Positions 56,367 to 64,000 of a stretch of DNA of 64,000 bases are shown piece after piece. Both the position numbers and the translations under genes were made by a program. The notes under the pieces were generated by a model, which had not been told where the DNA came from, ran no database searches, and saw only the letters and a program-made list of their open reading frames with translations. Location: positions 1,178,001-1,242,000 of the forward strand of contig CAVRRQ010000010.1 of the NCBI GenBank assembly GCA_963723595.1, read 5' to 3'. This stretch comes from RYN-230 sp963723595. GTDB lineage: Bacteria > Actinomycetota > Actinomycetes > Streptosporangiales > Streptosporangiaceae. Position 1 is the first letter of the stretch, and each line of letters starts with the position of its first letter.

Positions 56367-58517
56367 TCAGGCGCCGACCGCGTGGTCCTCGCGCAGCCGG
56401 CCGCCCAGCGCGGCCTCGGCCGACGCCACGGCCGCGCCCGGCACCGGCGGTTCCTCGCCGGCCAGCCGGGCCCGGACCTGGTCGGCATCGGAGTGCTCCA
56501 GATCCTCCAGGATGGCCAGGGCCTCCCGCCACGACTGGCGCGCCTGGCCCAGCTCACCGGCGGCGTGGTAGGCGTCGCCCAGGTGCACCAGCATGGTCGT
56601 CAGGTAGTAGCCGGTCCGGAGGCCCTCGATGAGACCCACCGCGGTGCGCAGGCAGCTGATCGCCTCATCCAGCCGGCCCAGGTGCAGCAGGGCATAGCCG
56701 ACGCTGTCCCAGGTCGCCGCCTCGTTCAGCGGGTCACCCCGGCCCCGGTACATGCCCAGGGCCTGCTCGCAGAACTCCAGCGCCTGCTCGTAGTCCCCCA
56801 GCAGGCCATGCATCCAGCCGACGCCGTTGAGCATCTTCGCCAGCCCGGGCTCGTAACCCTCCTCGCGGTACAGCGCCAGGGACAGCTGCGCATGACCCAG
56901 GGCCTCCGCGATCCGGCCCTGCTGCTCGGCGAGCATCGCTATCTCGTTGTGTGCGCGGGCCTCCCCCAGCCGGTCCCCGACCTCGCGGTGCAGGTCGAGA
57001 GCCTGGCAGCACAGGTCACGTGCCTCGGCCAGCTGGCCCAGCCGCCCGTAGGTGCAGCCCAGGTCGCGGTAGGCGTGCGCCTGCCGGGCCCGGTCGCCCA
57101 GCCGCCCCGCCGCCACGATCGCCATCCGCTGGATCGCCACCTGGTCGTGCCAGTAGCCCTGGCGGTCGAAGAACAGCCAGACCGCCCAGGGCAGCTGCCA
57201 CGCGTGCGCATCGAGCCCCGCGTCCGCGGCCTGGGTGATCGCGGCGATCAGCACCTGCCGCTCGGCCTCGAACCACACCAGCGCGTCACTGACCGTCCCG
57301 AGCGGCTCGGGGGTGGTCCCGGCACTGGGCGTGGCCTGGGGCAGCTGCGGGCGGGCCGGGTTGAGCAGGCCACCGCCGGCCAAGGCGGTGTGCAGGTAGT
57401 GATCCAGCACCCGGTGCACGGCCGCGCGCCGCTCCGCGTCACCGTCGGTGGTCCGGGCCAGGTACGCCGCATACGCCCGGAGCAGGTCATGGAACGCGTA
57501 CCGGCCCGGGGCGTGCTCGGCGATCAGGTGGGCGTCGGCCAGCTCCGCGACCGCCGCCGCCGCCTGCCCGCGGTCCACCCCGGCCAGGCTGGCCGCGGCC
57601 GCGATCGTCACATCCGGCCCCGCGTGCAACCCCAGCAGCCGGAACATCCGGGCCGCCGGGCCGCTCAGCTGCTCGCATGACCAGGAGAACACGGCCCGGA
57701 TGCTGGCCACCGGATCCCCGGCGTCCAGCGCTTCCAGCCGTCCCTGCGCGTCGGCCAGCTCCCGGGCCAGGTCGGCCAGCGGCAGGTAGGGCCGGGCCGC
57801 CACCCTGGCGGCCACGATGCTCAGCGCCAGCGGCAGCCGTGAGCACGCCTCGGTCAGCTGCCGGGCCGCGTCCGCTTCCGTGCGGGCCCGCTCCCCCAGC
57901 CGGCTGGCCAGCAGTTCATGCGCGTCTCCGGCGGTCAGCACGTCCAGCGGGACCAGCCGGGCACCTTCCGTCGCGGCCAGCCCCGGCAGCCGGGCCCGGC
58001 TGGTCACCAGGGCCAGGCAGGACCGGCTGCCGGGCAGCAGCGGCCGTACCTGGGCGGCGTCACGCGCGTTATCCAGGATGACCAGGACCCGCTTGCCGGC
58101 CAGCACGCTCCGGTACAGGGCGGACTGCGCGTCGACACTGTCCGGTATCTGCTCCTCGGTCACCCCGAACGCGCCGAGGAACCAGCGCAGGGCGTCCCCC
58201 GGGGCCACGGGGGTGCCGGAGGGGTCGAACCCGCGCAGGTTCACGTACAGCTGGCCGTCGGGGAACTCCCCGTCGCTCTGGTGCGCCCAGTGCACCGCCA
58301 GGGCGGTCTTGCCTGCCCCGGCTGTGCCCCCGATGACCAGGACCTTTGCGGCCCCGGCGGCGGAGGCCGCCTCCTGCTGCCAGGCCTTCAGCTCGGACAG
58401 CTCCGCGGTCCGCCCCGCGAAGTGCGCCACCCCGGCGGGCAGCTGCCGGGGCACCACGCTGGCCTGACCGGCGGGGGCGGCTCCGGTCCGTCCGGGACGG
58501 GATGGGCCCGCTCCCAC
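56367..58517 (-). CDS. SARP regulator, NB-ARC and TPR part (downstream of frame break)
   Basis: C-terminal two thirds of an AfsR-like SARP. The P-loop GTAGAGKT (~64-71) and VLVILDNARDAAQVRPLLPG mark the NB-ARC ATPase. PLALSIVAARVAARPYLPLA and EDDP-like winged segments come next, then at least five TPR-type helical pairs to the C-terminus (LYREEGYEPGLAKMLNGVGW, YYLTTMLVHLGDAYHAAGEL). The GTG at 58517 is the first start in this frame. The SARP DNA-binding part is encoded in the overlapping frame 58388-59683, and one base change in the low-complexity linker would join them to ~1100 aa. Separate translation cannot be excluded. Confidence 0.82.
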   Translation of the reverse strand: MGAGPSRPGRTGAAPAGQASVVPRQLPAGVAHFAGRTAELSELKAWQQEAASAAGAAKVLVIGGTAGAGKTALAVHWAHQSDGEFPDGQLYVNLRGFDPSGTPVAPGDALRWFLGAFGVTEEQIPDSVDAQSALYRSVLAGKRVLVILDNARDAAQVRPLLPGSRSCLALVTSRARLPGLAATEGARLVPLDVLTAGDAHELLASRLGERARTEADAARQLTEACSRLPLALSIVAARVAARPYLPLADLARELADAQGRLEALDAGDPVASIRAVFSWSCEQLSGPAARMFRLLGLHAGPDVTIAAAASLAGVDRGQAAAAVAELADAHLIAEHAPGRYAFHDLLRAYAAYLARTTDGDAERRAAVHRVLDHYLHTALAGGGLLNPARPQLPQATPSAGTTPEPLGTVSDALVWFEAERQVLIAAITQAADAGLDAHAWQLPWAVWLFFDRQGYWHDQVAIQRMAIVAAGRLGDRARQAHAYRDLGCTYGRLGQLAEARDLCCQALDLHREVGDRLGEARAHNEIAMLAEQQGRIAEALGHAQLSLALYREEGYEPGLAKMLNGVGWMHGLLGDYEQALEFCEQALGMYRGRGDPLNEAATWDSVGYALLHLGRLDEAISCLRTAVGLIEGLRTGYYLTTMLVHLGDAYHAAGELGQARQSWREALAILEDLEHSDADQVRARLAGEEPPVPGAAVASAEAALGGRLREDHAVGA

Positions 58518-59683
58518 CGTCGGGTTGCCTTTGGCCGCGGCGCGGCCGCCCGGCTGGCCGGGCGGCCAGCGGCCGCGACGCGCGCCCCGGTGCCCGTGGT
58601 TCCGGTGCCCGTGGTTCCGGTGCCCGTGGTTCCGGCGGCTGCGAGGGGGGCGGCCCCGACGGGGCGGGACGGCACACTGGCCCCCGGGCGAGCGTTCACA
58701 TGGCCGCCTGGCGCGCGGCCCGCCAGGGTGGCCGGGGCACGCCGGGTGTCACCGGACGCTTGCCCGCCTGGGGCCCGTGTTCCGGGCAATCCGGGCTCCG
58801 GCGCGGGCGGGGCAGTCAGGAACCTGGCCAGCGCGGGGCCCGGGGCCGCCAGGTCAGGGGCGGCGTCCAGGATGCCGGCCTGAAGGTCGCGCAGTTCGCG
58901 GCCGGGTTCGACGCCCAGCTCGTCCACGAGCATCCGACGGGTGCGCTGGTAGGCGGCCAGCGCCTCGGCCTGCCGGCCGCAGCGGTACAGGGCCAGCATC
59001 AGCTGGGCGTGGAACCGCTCACGCCACGGGTGATCACGCGCCAGCTGGGTCAGCTCCCCGACCAGTTCCGCGTGCAGCCCGCGGGCCAGCCCGGCGTCCA
59101 TCCGCCATTCCTGGGCCTGCATCCGCAGCGCGTCCAGCCGCGGTACCTCGGCGGTGATGAGCACGTTGGAGGGCACATCCACGAGCGGGTTCCCGCGCCA
59201 CAGGCCGATCGCCTCGCCCAGGAGTTCCCAGGCGCCCGGTTCGGGGCCGGCAGGCGCATCGCGGCGGACGGCCTCGCCACCCCGGCCGCACAGGGCGGTG
59301 AAGCGCAGCACGTCAACCTCGTCAGGCTCCGCCTCGAGGGCGTAGCCCGGGTCACGGGTGACGATGCGGCGCCCCGCGACGGGGCCGAGAATCTGCCGCA
59401 GGCGCTTGACGTAGTTGCGGATGGCGACCCGGGCGCCGGACGGCGGCATGCCGTCCCAGACGATCTCGGCCAGCTCGTCGTAGGAGGCGACCTGGCCGGC
59501 ACGCAGCGCCAGCGCGGCCAGGATCACCCGCTGTTTCGGCGCGGGCACGGGCACCGGCTCGCCGCCGCTCCGGACCAGTAATGGCCCGAGTACGCCCACC
59601 CAGAACACTGTGCCCTGACCCCGATCCCTGATCGCGCCGCCCACCCCGGCCCCGCTCGCTGCCTCAGCACTGCCCGATGACAC
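58388..59683 (-). CDS. SARP regulator, DNA-binding and BTAD part
   Basis: N-terminal part of an AfsR-like regulator. An OmpR-type winged helix (~25-120) is seen as VPAPKQRVILAALALRAGQV, YDELAEIVWDG and NYVKRLRQILGP; the BTAD activation domain (~125-285) as ALYRCGRQAEALAAYQRTRR and VDELGVEPGRELRDLQAGIL. A low-complexity Gly/Ala/Pro/Thr linker with GTTGT repeats follows, and the frame then continues wrongly past the linker. Correct continuation is in the 56367-58517 frame. SARPs activate secondary-metabolite or development genes. It lies 18 bp downstream of glnA on the same strand, an unusual neighbour. Confidence 0.85.
   Translation of the reverse strand: MSSGSAEAASGAGVGGAIRDRGQGTVFWVGVLGPLLVRSGGEPVPVPAPKQRVILAALALRAGQVASYDELAEIVWDGMPPSGARVAIRNYVKRLRQILGPVAGRRIVTRDPGYALEAEPDEVDVLRFTALCGRGGEAVRRDAPAGPEPGAWELLGEAIGLWRGNPLVDVPSNVLITAEVPRLDALRMQAQEWRMDAGLARGLHAELVGELTQLARDHPWRERFHAQLMLALYRCGRQAEALAAYQRTRRMLVDELGVEPGRELRDLQAGILDAAPDLAAPGPALARFLTAPPAPEPGLPGTRAPGGQASGDTRRAPATLAGRAPGGHVNARPGASVPSRPVGAAPLAAAGTTGTGTTGTGTTGTGARVAAAGRPASRAAAPRPKATRRWERAHPVPDGPEPPPPVRPAWCPGSCPPGWRTSRGGPRSCPS
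58587..58635 (-). repeat. Tandem 15-bp repeats in the SARP linker
   Basis: Three perfect copies of CCGGTGCCCGTGGTT at 58587-58601, 58602-58616 and 58617-58631, plus four bases of a fourth. They encode a GTTGT pentapeptide repeat in the flexible linker. Such repeats are prone to slippage and to misassembly, which may bear on the nearby frame break. Confidence 0.85.
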
Positions 59684-59700
59684 GGCCCCGGCTCACACAG

Positions 59701-61062
59701 TCATAGCACGGGCAAGTAACGGTCCAGCTCAAACTGGGTGACCTGGTGCCGGTACTCGCGCCATTCGGCGCGCTTGTTGCGCAGGAAGAAATCAAAGACG
59801 TGCTCGCCGAGGGCCTGGGCCACCAGTTCGCTGTCCTGCATCACCGTGATCGCCTCATCCAGGCTCTGCGGCAGCGGTGAGATGCCCAGTGCCCGTCGCT
59901 CGGCCGAGGTGAGCGCCCATACGTCGTCCTCCGCGCCGGGCGGCAGCTCGTAACCGGCCTCAATGCCCTTCAGGCCGGCTTCCAGGATCACCGCGAACGC
60001 AAGGTAGGGGTTGCAGGCCGAGTCTACCGAGCGGAACTCGACTCGGGTGGCATTTCCCTTGTGCGGCTTGTACATGGGAATCCGCACCAGCGCCGAGCGG
60101 TTGTTGTGGCCCCAGCAGATGTAGGCGGGGGCCTCACCGCCAGCGCCGGCCGCGCTTTCCGCCGCGCCCCACAGGCGCTTATAGGAGTTGACCCACTGGT
60201 TGCAGACCGCGGTGATCTCGGCGGCGTGCCGGAGCACCCCGGCGATGAACGCCCGGCCGAGCTTGGACAGCTGGAATTCGGCGCCCGGCTCGTAGAAGAC
60301 GTTACGGTCGCCCTCGAACAGCGACATGTGAGTGTGCATACCGGAGCCCGGGTACTCGGTGAAGGGCTTGGGCATGAAGGATGCGAACACGCCCTGCTGG
60401 AGGGCGACCTCCTTCATGACCAGCCGGAACGACATGATGTTGTCCGCCGTGGTCAGGGCGTCCGCGTAGCGCAGGTCGATCTCCTGCTGGCCCGGCGCGC
60501 CCTCGTGGTGGCTGAACTCCACCGAGATGCCCATGCTCTCCAGCATCTGGATCGACTCGTGCCGGAAATCGTGCGCGACGCTGTGCGGGGTGTGGTCGAA
60601 GTAGCCGCCGGTGTCGATCGGCTCCGGCTTGGCGCCCGCCGCGGGCTTCTCCTTCAGCAGGAAGAACTCCACCTCGGGATGGGTGTAGAAGGTGAAGCCG
60701 AGATCGGCGGCGTGCCCGAGCGCCCGCTTCAGCACGTACCGGGGATCCGCGTAGGAGGGCGAGCCGTCCGGCATCCGGATGTCGCAGAACATCCGGCCCA
60801 CCCCGGAGGCCTCACCGCGCCAGGGCAGCAGCTGGAACGTGGACGGGTCCGGCTTGGCGATCATGTCCGCCTCGTAGACGCGGGCGAACCCCTCGATCGC
60901 CGAGCCATCGAACCCGATGCCCTCGGCGAACGCCCCCTCGAGCTCGGCGGGGGCCACCGCGACCGATTTCAGGTAGCCAAGAACGTCGGTGAACCACAGC
61001 CGGACAAAACGGATATCCCGCTCCTCCAGAGTACGGAGGACGAATTCTTCCTGCCTGTCCAT
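59701..61062 (-). CDS. glnA2: Glutamine synthetase type I, alpha subgroup (GlnA2-like)
   Basis: ATP-dependent ligase of the GSI fold, 453 aa. Motifs: the latch region, GFDGSAIEGF (~47-56), HPEVEFFLL, HHEGAPGQQEIDLRYADALT, the glutamate flap region WGHNNRSALVRIP and EFRSVDSACNPYLAFAVIL. The length and absence of the ~25-residue insertion put it in GSI-alpha. The adenylylation Tyr (NLYDLP in GSI-beta) is replaced: AEDDVWALTSAERR has Trp. Actinobacterial GlnA2-type proteins include glutamine synthetases and gamma-glutamylpolyamine synthetases, so the product is not certain. ATG 61062 is preferred (AAGGAC upstream). A GlnR-like box lies ~105 bp upstream. Confidence 0.9.
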   Translation of the reverse strand: MDRQEEFVLRTLEERDIRFVRLWFTDVLGYLKSVAVAPAELEGAFAEGIGFDGSAIEGFARVYEADMIAKPDPSTFQLLPWRGEASGVGRMFCDIRMPDGSPSYADPRYVLKRALGHAADLGFTFYTHPEVEFFLLKEKPAAGAKPEPIDTGGYFDHTPHSVAHDFRHESIQMLESMGISVEFSHHEGAPGQQEIDLRYADALTTADNIMSFRLVMKEVALQQGVFASFMPKPFTEYPGSGMHTHMSLFEGDRNVFYEPGAEFQLSKLGRAFIAGVLRHAAEITAVCNQWVNSYKRLWGAAESAAGAGGEAPAYICWGHNNRSALVRIPMYKPHKGNATRVEFRSVDSACNPYLAFAVILEAGLKGIEAGYELPPGAEDDVWALTSAERRALGISPLPQSLDEAITVMQDSELVAQALGEHVFDFFLRNKRAEWREYRHQVTQFELDRYLPVL

Positions 61063-61385
61063 GACGGCCTGTCCTTGCTGGTCAGCGGCGTTTGCCTGCG
61101 TGGATGGCGGGCAGCACAGCATATCGGCTGACCGAGCCTGCCCTGGCGCACAGTCTCTCGCGGTCGTGTTACCGGGGCGTTACAAACCTGCGGCGAGTCT
61201 ACCCGCTGAACGTGGACCAGCCCGACCTACCAGGCCGAAACCTACCGCGCGTAACTGGCGGCCCCCGGCCCAGCCGATCATGACGGCCGCTCCTCGCCCG
61301 CGACCCGCGCATCACGCCCCGGGCGAGCCCGCGCAGTGCGGTCCGCACCCGGTGGACGGGCTGGGCGCCCGATTAGAGTGACAGG
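61063..61385. other. Divergent intergenic region glnA2/nadE
   Basis: 323 bp between divergent starts with no gene recognised. It holds the GlnR-like site at 61168-61183. The remainder is plain G/C-rich sequence; the nadE GTG context (GTGACC at 61386, preceded by GAGTGACAGG) has only a weak ribosome binding site. Confidence 0.5.
61168..61183 (-). promoter_or_regulatory. Candidate GlnR box upstream of glnA2
   Basis: On the minus strand the sequence is GTAAC-GCCCCG-GTAAC. The actinobacterial GlnR consensus is gTnAC-n6-GaAAC; the first half matches fully, the second in four of five bases, and spacing is exact. Located ~105 bp before the glnA2 start, a usual place for GlnR control by nitrogen status. 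Confidence 0.45.
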
Positions 61386-63210
61386 GTGACCAGGCTGCGG
61401 ATCGCCCTTGCCCAGGTGAACTCGACCGTCGGCGACCTGGCGGGGAACGCCGCCACGGTGGCGGAATGGACCCGCCGCGCCGCGGACGCCGGCGCTGACC
61501 TCGTCGTGTTCCCGGAGATGATGCTGACCGGCTACCCGGTCGAGGACCTGGCGCTGCGGGACTCGTTCGTGCAGGCCTCGATGGCCACGCTGGAGGCGAC
61601 GGCGCAGCAGCTGGACGCGGCCGGGCTCGGCGGACATCGCCGTCGTCACCGGCTACCTGGGCCGGCGGGCGGGCGGGACGCCGCGGGCCGGTGAGCCGGT
61701 CAGCTCGGCCCAGAACGCGGCCGCGCTGCTGCACGGCGGGACGGTCGTGGTGACCACGGCCAAGCATCATCTGCCTAACTACGGGGTGTTCGACGAGTAC
61801 CGCTACTTCGTGCCCGGCAACCGGCTGCCGGTGGTCCGGGTCCCGGTTCCAGGACGGGACGCAGTGGACGTGGCCATCGCCATCTGCGAGGACCTGTGGC
61901 AGGACGGCGGCCCGGTCGCGGTGACCCGGCAGGCGGGCGCGGGGCTGCTGGTGGTGCCGAACGCGTCCCCGTACGAGCGCGGCAAGGACCAGGCCCGGCT
62001 GGAACTGGTGGCCCGGCGGGCCCGCGAGGCGGGCGCGGCCCTGGCGTACGTGAACATGATGTGCGGCCAGGACGAGCTGGTCTTCGACGGGGATTCGATC
62101 GTCGTGGACGCCGAGGGCGGGCTGATCACCCGGGGACCCCAGTTCCAGGAGACGCTGCTGGTCGCCGACCTCGACCTGCCCCCGGCCCGGCCGGTCCAGG
62201 ACAGCGTCCCGCCGGCCGATACCCCCGCCGAGGCCAGCGACGGCACCGTGATGAGCATCCATCGGGTGGCCCTGCCCGCGCCGTCCGCGCGATCGTCCCC
62301 GTCCCCGCCCCCGCTTCCGGAGCCCGCCATCAGCCCGCGGCTGGCCCCGCGCGCGGAGGTCTACTCCGCCCTGGTCACCGGCGTGCGTGACTACGTGCGC
62401 AAGAACGGCTTCCGCTCCGTCATCCTCGGCCTGTCCGGCGGCATCGATTCCGCGCTGGTCGCCACGATCGCGGCCGACGCGCTCGGGGCGGACCAGGTGC
62501 ACGTGGTGCTGATGCCCAGCCGGTACTCCTCGGATCATTCGGTGAGCGACGCGGAGGACCTGGCCAAGCGCCAGGGCCTGCACGTCCGGACCGTCCCGAT
62601 CGCCCCGATGGTCGACGCCTTCCAGGCTGAGCTGCACCTCGAAGGGCTGGCCGCGGAGAACCTCCAGTCACGGATCCGCGGCGTGATCCTGATGGGGCTG
62701 AGCAACGCCGAGGGCCACCTGGTCCTGACCACCGGCAACAAGAGCGAGATCGCGACCGGGTACTCCACCCTGTACGGCGACTCGGCTGGCGGGTTCGGCC
62801 CGATCAAGGACGTGCTCAAGACGCTGGTCTGGGAGCTGGCCCGGTGGCGGAACGGGCAGGCGGTGGAGCGCGGCGAGACCCCGCCGATCCCGGAGAACTC
62901 CATCACCAAGCCGCCGAGCGCGGAGCTGGCCCCGGGACAGCTCGACACCGATTCCCTGCCGGACTACTCGGTGCTCGACGCGCTGCTGGACGACTACGTG
63001 GAGAAGGACATGGGCGCGACCGAGCTGGTCGCGGCCGGGTATGACCCGGAGCTGGTGGACCGGGTCATCCAGCTGGTGGACCGGGCCGAGTACAAGCGGC
63101 GCCAGTACCCGCCGGGCCCGAAGATCACGCCCCGTAACTTCGGCCGCGACCGGCGCCTGCCGATCACCAACCGCTGGCGCGAGCCCCGCCCGGACCGCCC
63201 GCCTGGCTGA
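61386..63210 (+). pseudogene. nadE: Glutamine-dependent NAD+ synthetase, one frameshift
   Basis: Converts deamido-NAD to NAD+ using ATP and glutamine-derived ammonia. From GTG 61386 the nitrilase-type glutaminase domain has RIALAQVNSTVGDLAGN and the catalytic Glu in FPEMMLTGYP. One extra G near 61630 shifts the frame. After it come DIAVVTGYLGRRAGG, Lys in TTAKHHLPNYGVFDEYRYF and Cys in AICEDLWQDGG, completing the Glu-Lys-Cys triad. The synthetase domain has LGLSGGIDSALVA (P-loop) and GNKSEIATGYSTLYGDSAGG. Corrected length ~607 aa. The enzyme is normally essential and everything else is intact, so the shift is most likely a sequencing error. Confidence 0.88.
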
Positions 63211-63353
63211 TATCCCGGGGGTCCAGGGGGGTCGTCCCCGGGCTTGTTTCGTCGGGGAGGCGGGGCGCGCCGGAGGCGTGTTCCCTGCGGCGATGCCGGG
63301 GGTCCGGGCGGTCGCCCGGGGCGTCGTGCGCAGGGCGGTCGGTCCCCCCCGGA

Positions 63354-64000
63354 CTAAGAGAGCATGAGCACCGCGTAGCCGGCCAGCCAGTGCTCCAGCC
63401 GGTAGTCGCCGCCGACCACGTACGGCAGCACCGCCTTGGCATGCTGCCGGGCGGCCGCTACCACGGGCTCGGCCCGGGGGTCGCCGGGCGGCAAGGCGGC
63501 CGCGATCTGCCGCCAGCACCACGCCCGGGTCGCGTTCAGGCCGTGCAGGCGGCTGCCCGGCGCCTCGCCCCCTACCCTCCACGGGATCGCCGGCCATCGC
63601 CGGGGTGAACAAGGTGGACGGCCGGCCCCACTCGAGGCCGGGCAGGAACATGGCCAGCCAGTCGGCGAACTCCTGCGGCGGGAGCACGCGGGCCATCAGC
63701 TCCGCCTCGGTCAGGGCCGGTGAGACGCAGTCGTCCCCCGACGGCTCCCAGTCGGCCGGGTACATGCTGTCCGCGCTGAACCAGGCGAGCGCCCGGGCCG
63801 CGATCGCGTCGCGGAGCGCCGGGTCGCCCGCCTGCGCCCGGGCTTCCGCGAAGGGCCAGGCCAGGGAGAGCCCGAAGGCGCTTCCCTGCTCCGTGCCGTA
63901 ACGGATGGGGTACGACTGCCCCGGCAGCCAGCCGAGGAACGCGAGGGTCAGGGCCTCGGCCAGCGGGGCCATGGCCTCCCCCCACTTGCGGGCGTCCGGG
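63354..64000 (-). pseudogene. DUF2891 family protein, partial, one frameshift
   Basis: C-terminal part of a DUF2891 protein (helical, glycosidase-like toroid of unknown activity); the 5' end lies beyond the window. Readable parts: FLGWLPGQSYPIRYGTEQGS, AFGLSLAWPFAEARAQAGD, YPADWEPSGDDCVSPALTEA and ELMARVLPPQEFADWLAMFL. One extra G in a short run at 63575-63580 breaks the frame after MAGDPVEG. Continuing one frame over gives RLHGLNATRAWCWRQIAAAL and YRLEHWLAGYAVLML, with TAG at 63354-63356. The corrected end matches the family. Convergent with nadE. Function not established. Confidence 0.7.

Noticed and set aside
58587..58635. Short repeat array considered as CRISPR
   Set aside because: 15-bp units are directly adjacent without spacers and lie in a coding linker.

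Overview
The window is a 64 kb stretch of a high-GC actinomycete chromosome. Filamentous Actinomycetota are indicated by GTG starts, many 4-base ATGA/GTGA stop-start overlaps, a SARP regulator with NB-ARC and TPR regions, two very large ATP-binding LuxR regulators, an XRE/DUF5753 plus DUF397 pair, a SigE-type ECF sigma factor, and a glnA2-like/glnE neighbourhood. The order cannot be fixed by reading alone; Streptosporangiales-like lineages would fit. No rRNA, tRNA or CRISPR array was found.

Layout. 1-9.5 kb: a diacylglycerol kinase (frameshifted, runs off the left edge) divergent from a PAP2 phosphatase, a glutamate decarboxylase homologue, a MalT-like LuxR regulator (frameshifted), then a membrane-protein operon: a 455-aa membrane protein, a GAP-family protein, a nonapeptide-repeat protein and an RDD protein. 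9.45-24.3 kb: a catabolic and respiratory island with type II NADH dehydrogenase, a divergent glucose-6-phosphate dehydrogenase, cytochrome bd (cydA, cydB), a GMC oxidoreductase, a GH15 glucosidase/trehalase, GlgX and a GH63-like glucosidase. These could pass carbon from glycogen or trehalose through sugar phosphate to NAD(P)H and a high-affinity oxidase. 24.5-36.3 kb: an antiporter-DUF389 operon, a cholesterol-oxidase-like GMC enzyme with a Cys-nucleophile alpha/beta hydrolase, a second large LuxR regulator, a second GAP protein and a ClC channel. 36.3-42.8 kb: XRE/DUF397, DUF1269, MarR, two genes truncated at one shared junction, an ECF sigma factor with its membrane partner, and a patatin gene preceded by a palindrome and a 19-codon leader ORF.

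42.85-50.4 kb is visibly more A/T-rich and looks like a decaying integrative element. It holds an IS3 remnant, HNH proteins and fragments, several small one-TM proteins, an XRE/DUF397 relic, a truncated resolvase, a secreted Cys-containing protein and a broken large serine recombinase at the right edge. 50.4-64 kb returns to core genes: AraC regulator, alpha/alpha-barrel protein, membrane protein, glnE, SARP regulator, a GSI-alpha glutamine synthetase with a possible GlnR box, nadE and a partial DUF2891 gene.

Data caution: at least nine genes outside the mobile element carry apparent single-base frameshifts, including the normally indispensable nadE. Base-calling errors are the simplest explanation, so these genes should not be assumed dead.
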